DNA of 64,000 nt from Grimontia sedimenti (GTDB lineage Bacteria > Pseudomonadota > Gammaproteobacteria > Enterobacterales > Vibrionaceae). This document shows positions 10,100 to 18,744 of this stretch, one piece after another. The stretch is from assembly GCF_011045095.1 (NCBI RefSeq), contig NZ_JAALDL010000002.1, positions 434,001-498,000 of the forward strand. Reading direction: 5' to 3'. The notes under the pieces were generated by a model that saw nothing but the letters and a program-made list of their open reading frames with translations, did no database searches and was not told where the DNA came from. Within the stretch, counting starts at the first letter, position 1. Every line of letters begins with the position of its first letter. The translations under genes were made by a program, and so were the position numbers.

Positions 10100-11269
10100 A
10101 TGGCCACACATGTCGGTATTATTGACCAGGACCCGGTCCGATTGGTCACTGCCTTGCTGCACCGAAAGTTCAAGGCCGAGAAAGTGATTTTCATTGGCGT
10201 TGAATGTCAGCTTCCGCAGTATGAGCAGCTGAGTCAGGTTCTCACGCCGAAAGGCTTCGAAACCGAATTTTTCCAAATCCCTTCAGACATCAACATTCCT
10301 CTTATCAAGGACAAAATTGAAGCGCTTGCCCGACGTTTGAAAGATGAAGGGGCTGAAGTGTTCTTCAATGCCAGTTGCGGGTTGCGTCATCGCCTTTTGA
10401 CTGCTTACGAAATTTTTCGCACCTACCACTGGCCGATTTACGTGATTGAACCTTTCAGTGATGAGCTTTGCTGGTTATACCCTTACGGCAAAGAACAGGA
10501 GCAAGTCGAAGATCACATCAACATCAGCGATTACCTGACCATCTTTGGTGCGCGCTGTGAACTGCCAGAAGATGATATTCGCAGTGTGTTGGACACCACG
10601 ATTGAAACCGTCGGCCACAAATGGGCAAGCAACGCCTATGAGTTGGGCCCAGGCTTGGCGACCTTGAACTATTTGGCGACAACCTGTCGCAAAGAACAAA
10701 AGCTGGATGTTGAGCTGAGCGACAAGCAACAGGGCTATCGCGAACTCGGCATGTTGATTGATGATTTGAACGACGCGGGTCTTTCAACCTATCAGAACGG
10801 TGTGCTGACTTTCTCAAGCGAAGCGGCACGCCGGTTTGCAAACGGTGAATGGCTGGAGTGGTATGTTCACCATATCGTTGAAGAAATCCAGCGCGAGCTG
10901 CTGACCATTCAGGATCTCTCTTTGGGCGTTCAGGTTTATCGCCAGATTGGCGACAAAGAAGTGCGCAATGAGCTGGATGTCGCGACCGTGGTGAATAACA
11001 AGCTTCACATCATCGAATGTAAGACGAAAGGTATGTCGAGCGACGGCGATGACACGCTTTACAAGCTGGAATCGATTCGCGACCTGTTGGGTGGCCTGCA
11101 AGCACGCGCTATGCTAGTGAGCTTCCGCCCTCTTCGTCATCACGACATTACCCGTGCGACAGATTTAGGGCTGGCATTGATTGGTCCCGATCAGTTGGGT
11201 GATTTGAAAACGCACCTATACCAATGGTTCCTCCGCGCGGGCGGCCATGACAAAGGTCTGTTTGACTGA
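10100..11269 (+). CDS. Stand-alone CARF-domain PD-(D/E)xK nuclease, Card1/VC1899 (DUF1887) family
   Basis: 389-residue protein closely matching what I know of V. cholerae VC1899, the DUF1887 founder. Related Card1/Can2 proteins are nucleases switched on by cyclic oligoadenylate in type III CRISPR defence. The N-terminal half is a CARF-like Rossmann domain with the conserved NASCGLRHR segment (residues 90-98). A linker domain follows, then the C-terminal nuclease fold with E291, D293 and the E306-x-K308 pair (ECK), the usual metal-binding and catalytic set. I chose the ATG at 10100 because GGAG lies 5 nt upstream and the protein then begins MATHVGIIDQD as in VC1899; an ATG at 10049 would add 17 unmatched residues. 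No cas gene or CRISPR repeat is nearby. Family and active site are clear; activator and target are unknown. Confidence 0.92.
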   Translation: MATHVGIIDQDPVRLVTALLHRKFKAEKVIFIGVECQLPQYEQLSQVLTPKGFETEFFQIPSDINIPLIKDKIEALARRLKDEGAEVFFNASCGLRHRLLTAYEIFRTYHWPIYVIEPFSDELCWLYPYGKEQEQVEDHINISDYLTIFGARCELPEDDIRSVLDTTIETVGHKWASNAYELGPGLATLNYLATTCRKEQKLDVELSDKQQGYRELGMLIDDLNDAGLSTYQNGVLTFSSEAARRFANGEWLEWYVHHIVEEIQRELLTIQDLSLGVQVYRQIGDKEVRNELDVATVVNNKLHIIECKTKGMSSDGDDTLYKLESIRDLLGGLQARAMLVSFRPLRHHDITRATDLGLALIGPDQLGDLKTHLYQWFLRAGGHDKGLFD

Positions 11270-11294
11270 TTCCTTCTGCCACAAAACAAACAAA

Positions 11295-11320
11295 AAAGCC
11301 GACGCAAATGCGTCGGCTTT
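11295..11320. terminator. Bidirectional terminator between CARF nuclease and udp
   Basis: Perfect 12-bp stem (11295-11306 with 11309-11320) with A-run and T-run on either side, placed between two convergent genes. Confidence 0.9.
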
Positions 11321-11346
11321 CTTTTTGGGTTCTGCTATATCAGTGA

Positions 11347-12114
11347 TTAAGCGTTCAGTAACTTGCGCGCTGACTCGACAACCACTTTGATCGAACGCGC
11401 TTCGGTCGCTGCCATGGTTTCTGCATTCGGGATTTCTTTTTGTGTGCGGTTAACGATAACACCCGCTACACAACCCGCTTTCAGGCCTGAGCTTGCACAC
11501 ATGGTCAGCAGCGTTGCTGATTCCATTTCGAAGTTCAGCACGCCCATCGCTTGCCACTCTTCCATTGAACCCTGGAAGCGACGTGTAACACGACCGCTGA
11601 AGGTGTCATAGCGCTCTTGACCTGGGTAGAAGGTATCGCTTGAAGCTGTCACACCCGTGTGAACCGCTGCACCAGACTCATCTGCCGCTTGCTTCATCGC
11701 GGTAGTCACGTCGAAGTCAGGAACAGCGGGGAACTCCATGGGTGCAAAGTGCAGGCTCGCACCGTCAAGACGGACAGAGCCAGTCGTCACGATGATATCA
11801 CCCACATTGATGTGCGGCTGGATAGCGCCGGTGGTACCGACACGCAGGAAAGTGCGAACACCCAATTGTGCCAGCTCTTCTACCGCAATCGACGTTGAAG
11901 GACCACCAATGCCGGTTGAACAAACCACCACTGAGTGACCGTCCAGCTTACCGAGGAACAGGGTATATTCGCGGTGGCTGGCCAGAAACTTTGGCGAGTC
12001 CATCAGCGCTGCAATTTTTTCCACGCGCGCCGGATCGCCCGGAATAATCGCCATGGTTGCGCCTTCAAGATCAGATTGGTTCACGCCTAAGTGGAATACG
12101 GTTTGTTCGGTCAT
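11347..12114 (-). CDS. udp: Uridine phosphorylase
   Basis: Cytoplasmic nucleoside phosphorylase converting uridine and phosphate to uracil and ribose-1-phosphate in pyrimidine salvage. At 255 residues it has the usual length. Visible family marks are the phosphate-binding GDPAR segment near residue 26, [18 protein letters not shown] and the FEMESATL nucleoside-binding motif. The ATG at 12114 follows a GAGGAG ribosome-binding site. It is monocistronic, with a terminator downstream and a CRP-type site upstream, matching the CRP/CytR control known for udp in enteric bacteria and vibrios. Confidence 0.97.
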   Translation of the reverse strand: MTEQTVFHLGVNQSDLEGATMAIIPGDPARVEKIAALMDSPKFLASHREYTLFLGKLDGHSVVVCSTGIGGPSTSIAVEELAQLGVRTFLRVGTTGAIQPHINVGDIIVTTGSVRLDGASLHFAPMEFPAVPDFDVTTAMKQAADESGAAVHTGVTASSDTFYPGQERYDTFSGRVTRRFQGSMEEWQAMGVLNFEMESATLLTMCASSGLKAGCVAGVIVNRTQKEIPNAETMAATEARSIKVVVESARKLLNA

Positions 12115-12181
12115 TATTTAGCTCCTCAGTCATCAACACAAAGGGTCGACACATCTAAACGTAGGGTATGAGCTCCTCTCA

Positions 12182-12208
12182 GTGGGAGCTGCTGTTTCAT
12201 GCTCCCAC
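12182..12208 (-). promoter_or_regulatory. Hairpin in the udp leader
   Basis: Perfect 8-bp inverted repeat (12182-12189 with 12201-12208) around an 11-nt loop, 68 bp upstream of the udp start. There is no T-run, so it is not a simple terminator. It could be an mRNA leader structure or an operator. Confidence 0.4.
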
Positions 12209-12283
12209 CATACCAATCACGGAAGAAAATAAAGTGACAAACCTCTCTTTTGATAAAGTTTCATTTCATTACATTTCAGCATT

Positions 12284-12301
12284 TAGTGACATAAATCACT
12301 T
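12284..12301. promoter_or_regulatory. CRP-type binding site upstream of udp
   Basis: The core GTGA-N6-TCAC at 12286-12299 is a full match to the CRP half-site pair, within an AT-rich flank. It lies about 170 bp upstream of udp and 60 bp past no other start; the plus-strand side leads into the 3' end of zntA, so udp is the likely target. Confidence 0.6.
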
Positions 12302-12361
12302 AAAACAATGAAACAAAGTGCACTCCATCCAGAGACGGTTTTTGAGTGCTTAGAACGCCAC

Positions 12362-14701
12362 TCAAGCTTTAAAGCGAAGTAACCTCAGAGCATTCAGAGT
12401 AACGATAGCAGTGGCACCACTGTCTGCTAAGACTGCAACCCAGAGCCCTGTAAAGCCAAGCACACTGGTCACCAGGAACACGGCTTTTAAACCGACCGCC
12501 AAAGCAACGTTTTGTCTGACATTGCGCATGGTGGCGCGGGACAAGGCGATCACTGATGGAATCTGCTCTATGCGATTTTGGCTGAGTGCAATGTCTGCCG
12601 TCTCCAGCGCGACATCTGTGCCTCCGCCCATGGCAATACCAATAGTGGCGGATTTCATTGCCGGCGCATCGTTAATACCATCCCCGACCATCGCCACGCG
12701 GTGTTTCTGTGCGATGTCATGAATGGCTTCCACTTTGCCTTCAGGCATCAGACCTGCCCTGAAGTCCATATTCAGACTTCCTGCTAATCCTGCAGCGGCA
12801 TGGGGGTTATCCCCTGTCAGCATCACTGAACGCACACCAGCTTTGTTCAAAGCATCAACGGTGGCTTTGGCGGTTGCTCTCAGCTCGTCACGCCAGGCAA
12901 GCGCGCCAGAGGCAATACCATCAATGAACACAATGGCCACGGTTTTGCCTTGGTCGGCAATGGCCTGCGCAGCATTCTGCCGCTCGGCACTGACGGCATA
13001 TTTCTCATCCAGCTTGTCGAGTGCCAACACTTCGAGGTGTTTGCCTTCTACTTGACCTGAGACGCCTTTGCCTGCTGTAGCGATAACATTCTCGGCCTTC
13101 AGGCTCGCTAATCCTCTGGCGTCGGCAGCTTCCACCACGGCTTTTGCCAAGGGGTGATGAGAACCCCGCTCGACCGCTGCTGCCTGTGCAAGAAGTGCGT
13201 TGTCATCGCCTTCCCAAACTAGCACGTCAGTCACGACAGGCTTACCTTCCGTGAGTGTGCCGGTTTTATCAAAGGCAACCCACTCTACTTTGCTCAGGGC
13301 TTCGAGCGCGGCACCACCTTTAATGAGTGCACCTTGCCTTGCCGCTGTCGCAAGACCAGAAGTCATTGCAGCGGGTGTCGAAATCACCAATGCACACGGA
13401 CAGGCAATCAGCAACAGTGCCAGACCACGATAAATCCATGTATCCCAGCTTTCACCGAACATGAGTGGCGGAATCACCACCACCAGCGAAGCGAGCACAA
13501 TCATCAGTGGTGTGTACCAGCGACTGAATCTGTCTATAAACCTTTCTACTGGTGCGCGACGCGATTCTGCATCTTCAATCAAATTCAAGATGCGGTCGAT
13601 GGCGCTTTCACCTTGTTTTGACACGACTTCCAATGAGACAAATCGATCGACGGCCAAAGCACCGGCCAACACTTTATCGCCCCGCTGTTTTTCAACGGGT
13701 ATGGACTCGCCGGTAAGTGCGCTCATATCAAAAGCGGCGATCTCGTTTTTCAAAACCGCATCTGCCGGCAACCTGCCACCCGGTGCGATTTCGATGGCGT
13801 GTCCCGGTTGCAAAGAAGACACGGAGACAGATTCTTTTCTGCCGTCTTCAAAAATACGGGTGACCGTTTCTGGCACCAACGCCATCAGCGCTTGGATCCC
13901 GGCACGTGCTTTGGCTGAAGCGTAACCTTCCAACCGCTCACCAATCAGAAACAGAACTAATACCATGGCGGCTTCAACCGTTTCTCCAAGGTACAGGGCG
14001 CCAAACGCCGCAATGGACATCAAGGTCTCTATCGAAAACGGGGAACCGGATCGCCCAAGGGTGATGGCTTTCTTCACAATGGGGATAAGGCCGAGAACGG
14101 TCGCCAAGGTAAACAAGGCGGAGCCTACTTCTGGCATCCACCGCGACAACACGGCTGCGAACGTCATCACGGCAACCAATGAGATCAGTAAGCCGTCTTT
14201 TTTGAAGGTAGTAAGCCAGCCGGATTCTGACTCCAGGGGTTTGGTTTCTGTCAGGCTAAGCAGCGGAAAACCGGTTTTGGCGGCCTTGGCTTCAATCGTT
14301 GCTTTCAGCTTATCGCTGTCGGCTTGGTTAAGGTTCACGATGAGCTTTTCGGTCGCAAAACGCACCTGTGCGGATTCAACGCCGGTGATGCCTTTGAGTG
14401 CGGTTTCGAGCTTATTGGCGCAGCTTGGGCAGTCCATATTGGTCACGCGCCATTGCAGACTGTCACTGAAAGGGATTGGCTCAGAGGGCGTGTCGTTATT
14501 CTGTGTTTGGCTGCTGCATGTTTGACTGCTGCAACAGCCTTGGGACGATGGATCGTCAGTGTCTCCATCTGTTATCTCTGCGATTGAGCAACTGCTCTCG
14601 CTCGCAGTCTGCGACGAACAGCAAGCCTTCGGTTGGATTTCCGGCTTGGTGGTGTGTTGAATCGGGTTTTGGCATTTCACTGAATGACATGAATGGCACA
14701 T
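12362..14701 (-). CDS. zntA: Zn/Cd/Pb-exporting P-type ATPase
   Basis: Inner-membrane P1B ATPase pumping soft divalent metals out of the cytoplasm. In order it shows a Cys-rich N-terminal tail (residues 1-80), a heavy-metal-associated domain with MDCPSCA (about 95), membrane segments, the CPC transport motif in LIACPCALV, the phosphorylation motif DKTGTLTEG, an HP motif in RGSHHPLAKA and GDGINDAPA. The CPC and overall layout fit ZntA rather than CopA. The tail carries CHSCH plus two near-copies of a CCSSQT segment, more cysteines than usual. It is transcribed from a MerR-type promoter, with no regulator gene alongside. Confidence 0.93.
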   Translation of the reverse strand: MCHSCHSVKCQNPIQHTTKPEIQPKACCSSQTASESSCSIAEITDGDTDDPSSQGCCSSQTCSSQTQNNDTPSEPIPFSDSLQWRVTNMDCPSCANKLETALKGITGVESAQVRFATEKLIVNLNQADSDKLKATIEAKAAKTGFPLLSLTETKPLESESGWLTTFKKDGLLISLVAVMTFAAVLSRWMPEVGSALFTLATVLGLIPIVKKAITLGRSGSPFSIETLMSIAAFGALYLGETVEAAMVLVLFLIGERLEGYASAKARAGIQALMALVPETVTRIFEDGRKESVSVSSLQPGHAIEIAPGGRLPADAVLKNEIAAFDMSALTGESIPVEKQRGDKVLAGALAVDRFVSLEVVSKQGESAIDRILNLIEDAESRRAPVERFIDRFSRWYTPLMIVLASLVVVIPPLMFGESWDTWIYRGLALLLIACPCALVISTPAAMTSGLATAARQGALIKGGAALEALSKVEWVAFDKTGTLTEGKPVVTDVLVWEGDDNALLAQAAAVERGSHHPLAKAVVEAADARGLASLKAENVIATAGKGVSGQVEGKHLEVLALDKLDEKYAVSAERQNAAQAIADQGKTVAIVFIDGIASGALAWRDELRATAKATVDALNKAGVRSVMLTGDNPHAAAGLAGSLNMDFRAGLMPEGKVEAIHDIAQKHRVAMVGDGINDAPAMKSATIGIAMGGGTDVALETADIALSQNRIEQIPSVIALSRATMRNVRQNVALAVGLKAVFLVTSVLGFTGLWVAVLADSGATAIVTLNALRLLRFKA

Positions 14702-14732
14702 AGGTTTATCTCCTTAACCAAGTTTCATATTC

Positions 14733-14764
14733 AGTGTAAACCTTGGAGCCTACTCCAAGGTCAA
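14733..14764 (-). promoter_or_regulatory. ZntR/MerR-type promoter and operator of zntA
   Basis: On the minus strand TTGACC (14759-14764) and TACACT (14733-14738) are separated by an over-long 20-bp spacer. A 9-bp perfect inverted repeat with a 4-bp centre (14740-14761) spans the spacer and overlaps the -35 end. This is the signature of promoters untwisted by MerR-family activators, and it resembles the ZntR site of E. coli zntA. Confidence 0.82.
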
Positions 14765-14779
14765 CCCTGATCTGTGAAA

Positions 14780-15265
14780 TTACTTCAATCTGTCCAACAC
14801 CACCTGTGTATCGAGCACATCAGGAAAGTCTCGATAATCCAGACCTGCATCAAACACATACTGAGTCACCAGCTTTTTGGCTGCGCTAAGCAATGCTTCT
14901 GCATCCCAGGGTTTTTCAAAGTAGCGTTCAATGCTGGCATTGTTGATCGCTTCAATGGTATCGGCATGGGTGGCCTGCCCGGTCAGAAGGACTTTGCGGG
15001 TAAAGCGAAAACGCGGATCCAGCGACACTTCGGTTAACAGTTCCACGCCGGTTTTCTCTGGCATGACATGGTCAGAGATGATCAGCGCGACATGCTCGCC
15101 TTCTGCATCTAACTCATCAATCAGATCCAGTGCTTCATCTGCCGACTCACAGTCTTCGATATGAAAGGCCACCGCCAGAGAAGAGAGATCTTTCAGTACG
15201 GCACTCAGCACCTCGCGTTGGTCATCAACGCAAATGATGTTTACTTTTCCATCTGTTTCCCTCAT
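14780..15265 (-). CDS. Receiver-only response regulator coupled to the DASS transporter
   Basis: 161-residue single receiver domain with no DNA-binding or enzymatic output. The acidic pair D14/D15, phospho-acceptor D65 in ISDHVMPE, T95 in LLTGQA and K118 in EKPW are all present. The ATG at 15265 overlaps the transporter stop codon (TAATG), implying translational coupling; an upstream in-frame ATG would run into the transporter gene. It closely resembles the receiver encoded at 22825-23325 (shared LLTGQA, N-ASI/L and KPW motifs), suggesting both take phosphate from the same kinase. Output is presumably by protein contact. Confidence 0.88.
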   Translation of the reverse strand: MRETDGKVNIICVDDQREVLSAVLKDLSSLAVAFHIEDCESADEALDLIDELDAEGEHVALIISDHVMPEKTGVELLTEVSLDPRFRFTRKVLLTGQATHADTIEAINNASIERYFEKPWDAEALLSAAKKLVTQYVFDAGLDYRDFPDVLDTQVVLDRLK

Positions 15266-16680
15266 TACAGGAATTCCACCATGCGTAGAATCCATACCAT
15301 TACAAAACTGAGCGCGACACCCACCACGCCCAAAATAACGCCTACTTTCGCCATCTGGTTGCTACTGACATGACCCGTCGCATGCGCCAACGCATTCGGT
15401 GGCGTACTGATTGGCAGAGACATACCCAGTGAAGCGGCGAAAGTCACGACAAGAATCAGTGTGGTTTCGCCACCAAGTGGTGACAGCGAAACCATGGACA
15501 CACCCAGCGCCGCCATGATCGGCATGAGCAAGTTGGCCGTTGCTGTGTGAGACATAAAGTTCGCCATCAACAAACAAAGTGCCGCAGCGCCAAGTAGCAC
15601 AATTTCCGGTGCGTAGTTTTCAAATGGAATGCTGTTTACCAGCAGCGCCGCCAGCCCGGTTTTATCCAATGCCAGACCCAATGCGAAACCACCTGACACC
15701 AGCCACAGCACATCCCAGGAGACTTTTTTCAGATCTTCTTTGTTGATGATGCCTGTCATCGAAAAGACAGCAACAGGGATTAATGCCACGGTGTAGGAGT
15801 TCATGCCATGGCTTGAACCCATCAGCCAGAGAAGCACGGTGACCGCAAAGGTGACATACACGGTGATGGCTTTCGGGGTTTTAAGGAAGCGCCCTTTGAT
15901 AGCCAGATTGATGTGTTTTTCATCTGCCGGAAACAGGAAGCTGAGTAATACCCAAGCCAGAAGGAGCATGACGATAACAAACGGCACACCAAACGCCATC
16001 CACTCGCCGAAAGTGATCAGGTTATCGCCTGTCAGGTATTTCAAGGCAATCGCATTGGGAGGGGTGCCGATAGGCGTACCAATACCACCAATGTTTGCCG
16101 CGACCGGAATTGACAGTGCAAAGGCAATTTTGCCAGGGTCATTGGGTTTAAACAGTGCGAGGATTGGCGTGAGGATCGCTAACATCATCGCCGTGGTAGC
16201 GGTGTTGGACATAAACATGGAGAAGATGGCGGTGATCATCATCAGGCCAGCCATCACCATTTGTGGTTTGTTGCCAAAAGGCTTCAATAACACCCGCGCA
16301 AGGTTGATGTCCAAACGGTATTTTGTTGCTGCCATGGCAAGGAAGAACCCGCCCAGGAACAGCATGATAATCGGGCTAGCAAACGTCGCCATGATGGTGT
16401 TGTATTGCAGCAGGTCACCAAATTCGGCGCTTCCCGCGTTGCTGCGAAACCAGATTAACCCTTTGTCTGACAGGAACAGGAGTTCGAGCACAATCACCAC
16501 CACAGACGTTGCGTAAATGGGAATAGGCTCTAGCACCCAACACAGCGCTGCCAGCAAAAACAGGGCAATGGCTCGCTGCTGCATCACGGTGAGGGTTTCA
16601 AACGGAAATGCAGATGCCGGAAGTATCAGCACCAGCAAGGGGATAAGAATTGGAAGTATGTATTTCGCCTGAATGCGCAT
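15265..16680 (-). CDS. DASS-family (SLC13-like) sodium/anion symporter
   Basis: Polytopic inner-membrane carrier of the divalent anion:sodium symporter family, which imports dicarboxylates such as succinate or malate, citrate, or sulfate. At 471 residues the length is typical. The two family Ser-Asn-Thr motifs are visible: SNTATTAM with IGTPPNA in the first half, and SHTATANLL with STPPNA near the end. I chose the ATG at 16680 because it begins directly with MRIQAKY before the first membrane helix and has AGGCG upstream; the longer frame to 16743 starts in the flanking repeat. It forms an operon with the receiver protein. The substrate cannot be read from sequence. Confidence 0.9.
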   Translation of the reverse strand: MRIQAKYILPILIPLLVLILPASAFPFETLTVMQQRAIALFLLAALCWVLEPIPIYATSVVVIVLELLFLSDKGLIWFRSNAGSAEFGDLLQYNTIMATFASPIIMLFLGGFFLAMAATKYRLDINLARVLLKPFGNKPQMVMAGLMMITAIFSMFMSNTATTAMMLAILTPILALFKPNDPGKIAFALSIPVAANIGGIGTPIGTPPNAIALKYLTGDNLITFGEWMAFGVPFVIVMLLLAWVLLSFLFPADEKHINLAIKGRFLKTPKAITVYVTFAVTVLLWLMGSSHGMNSYTVALIPVAVFSMTGIINKEDLKKVSWDVLWLVSGGFALGLALDKTGLAALLVNSIPFENYAPEIVLLGAAALCLLMANFMSHTATANLLMPIMAALGVSMVSLSPLGGETTLILVVTFAASLGMSLPISTPPNALAHATGHVSSNQMAKVGVILGVVGVALSFVMVWILRMVEFL

Positions 16681-16745
16681 AATCGCCTGTAGTCCCTTAA
16701 AAGCTAAAACGCCCACTTCGTAACCTGCCGAATCCGTGGGCAACC

Positions 16746-17010
16746 AGGGGCTGTTGACCTTTGGTGGTTAATTCTTGTTCTAGCGAAAAGCGTTTTAAGC
16801 GCGGCGAGGTGTTTGCCGCCTAGTATTCTAAGCAAATACACCTTAACAAAGCATAAAACGCTTTTAGCAGAACCCTATGGGCAGCGTTTGTGGCAGCTTT
16901 CTTCTGCGTTATCAGCTTCTTATGTAGGCAAGCTACACATCGAAGCCTCTGCCTTGAATAAAGCCGCCACAAACTGCTGCAAGAATCATCACCAAAGGTC
17001 AACAGCCCCT
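16746..17010. repeat. 265-bp palindromic MITE-like element
   Basis: The ends are perfect 21-bp inverted repeats (16746-16766 and 16990-17010) reading AGGGGCTGTTGACC inward. A second pair of imperfect long arms (around 16886-16980) begins TTTGTGGC on both sides. There is no transposase. Small ORFs inside are products of the palindrome. The layout fits a non-autonomous element or a large cruciform-forming repeat inserted in the DASS promoter region. Confidence 0.75.
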
Positions 17011-17105
17011 AAATATATTGCGCGCAATGTCAGGATCAGTTACTGAATTAGATCAATAAAATGCGGTGTATTTTCAATAGTCTGCATTCCGAATTTTCAA
17101 ATAAA

Positions 17106-17129
17106 AAAGGACGCTCAATGGCGTCCTTT
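17106..17129 (-). terminator. Terminator of the MATE exporter gene
   Basis: Perfect 9-bp stem (17106-17114 with 17121-17129), 6-nt loop and a T-run on the minus strand, 20 bp past the MATE stop. Confidence 0.88.
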
Positions 17130-17148
17130 GGTAAAGTCATCGTTTTGG

Positions 17149-18624
17149 CTAAGAGCGTGATGTGTTCTTGGAGATATCCTCGTCTGATAACAACTCATCA
17201 GCATCTTCCGCCATTATTTCCCGACAGCTTGTCAGCCCTGCCGCCGGAACATTAGGCTCCACGGGAACAAGATCTTCTTCTTTTTCCTCGTGATCATCTG
17301 CCAACTGGTTGATAAGACGTTTAACCAGAAAATAGCCCGCGATACCAAACAACACAGAGCCGGCAGCCTGACCAATCAGCACCCCTTCAGCACCTGCGTA
17401 ATGACCACCCACATACACAAATGGAATGGTGCCGAGTGTCGCTTTGCCCACGTTGAGCATGGTCGACCAAGTTGGTCGGTTAAGGTTGTTAAACGCGGCA
17501 TTGGAAACAAACAGGGTACCGTTGAAGATGAAGGTAATGGCGATATAGGTACAGAACAGTGCCACCATAGAAGCGGCATCCCCATTCAGGCTAAAGGCAT
17601 CAATGATTAACCCTTGGGAGAAATAAAGGATAATCGCGACGCCCACACAATACGCTGTCACGAACTTCACTGAGTCGCTCAAGGTCAATCGCACCCTATC
17701 AAAACGCAGTGCACCATAGTTCTGTCCGAGGATAGGGCCTACCGCCCCAGAGAGAGAGAAAATCAGTGCAAAGGACACAGGTAATAAGCGCCCCATCACC
17801 GCATAGCCTGCAACATAATCGGCACCAAATTTCGCAATCTGAGCAGTCACAATGGCGTTACCGATGGGCGTCGCTGTGTTAGTGATGATGGCAGGACCCG
17901 CAATATTGGTGATGGCTTTGAAGTGGGTTTTCAAATCTTCCAACGTCGGCATAGTGACCAAATCGTGCTTGCGGTGTACGGCTTGGAACGCCACACCGAA
18001 CATGACGAAGCGCGATATTAAGGAAGCGGTTGCTGCACCTTCCACGCCCATGGACAAGGCGAAGATAAAGATAGGATCTAATACGGCATTCGCAGCACCT
18101 GCTGCCAACGTTGCTGACATGGAACGTTTTGCATCTCCCACGCCTCTTAACGCCGCACCACCAGCCATACCCATCGCCATTAAAGGTGCGCCAGGGAGCA
18201 AAATCCAGAGGAAGTCAGCCGCTTTCTGTGCCGCTTCCCCTTCTGCGCCAATAGATGCAAGGATAGGGTCAAGGAAAGCCAGAATAATCCCTGCTGTGAT
18301 GATGCTGATCAAGGCTGAAAACACCATCACGCTGCCAGTAATTTTACGGGCTTCCTCACGTTGACCTGCACCGAGCGCACGACTCACCAAGGCGCCCATC
18401 GCAATGGAGGTACCAATAGAAACTGACGTCGAGAAGAAGATGATGGTACCGGCAAAACCGACGGCGGCAGCCAGCTCGACTTGCCCGAGCAAACTGATGA
18501 AGAACATGTCAGCCAAGTCGACTAAAAACAGCGCCATCAAACCCACAGCACCGGATGTCGACATCACGGTGATATGGCGCATGATAGAACCATTAACAAA
18601 CTTGGCCTGAGATTGGTTTGGCAT
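17149..18624 (-). CDS. MATE-family multidrug/cation exporter
   Basis: Inner-membrane sodium- or proton-coupled drug antiporter of the MATE family (NorM/VcrM group). At 491 residues it has two six-helix halves. Small-residue-rich helices, the LGAGQREEA loop after helix 2-3 and its second-half counterpart LGQNYGALRFDR are typical. The acidic, Glu/Asp-rich C-terminal tail of about 40 residues is longer than in NorM. The ATG at 18624 follows AGGAC. It is a single-gene unit with its own terminator. Substrates cannot be inferred. Confidence 0.9.
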   Translation of the reverse strand: MPNQSQAKFVNGSIMRHITVMSTSGAVGLMALFLVDLADMFFISLLGQVELAAAVGFAGTIIFFSTSVSIGTSIAMGALVSRALGAGQREEARKITGSVMVFSALISIITAGIILAFLDPILASIGAEGEAAQKAADFLWILLPGAPLMAMGMAGGAALRGVGDAKRSMSATLAAGAANAVLDPIFIFALSMGVEGAATASLISRFVMFGVAFQAVHRKHDLVTMPTLEDLKTHFKAITNIAGPAIITNTATPIGNAIVTAQIAKFGADYVAGYAVMGRLLPVSFALIFSLSGAVGPILGQNYGALRFDRVRLTLSDSVKFVTAYCVGVAIILYFSQGLIIDAFSLNGDAASMVALFCTYIAITFIFNGTLFVSNAAFNNLNRPTWSTMLNVGKATLGTIPFVYVGGHYAGAEGVLIGQAAGSVLFGIAGYFLVKRLINQLADDHEEKEEDLVPVEPNVPAAGLTSCREIMAEDADELLSDEDISKNTSRS

Positions 18625-18693
18625 GAAAAGTCCTGCTTTCTATGTGGTTTTATCTGCCGTTTTACGGCTAACAGGCTATCATGCCACGAAAAA

Positions 18694-18712
18694 AAGGTGC
18701 CTCAAGCACCTT
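18694..18712 (-). terminator. Terminator of the CBS-domain gene
   Basis: A 7-bp perfect stem (18694-18700 with 18706-18712) is followed on the minus strand by seven T residues, 33 bp past the CBS gene stop. Confidence 0.82.
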
Positions 18713-18744
18713 CTTTGATACAACACGTTCTATTTTTTTGACAG

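Noticed and set aside
16813-17046. 77-residue ORF on the plus strand and a 60-residue one on the minus strand
   Set aside because: Both lie in the 265-bp palindromic element and arise from its inverted repeats; no ribosome-binding site or family match.
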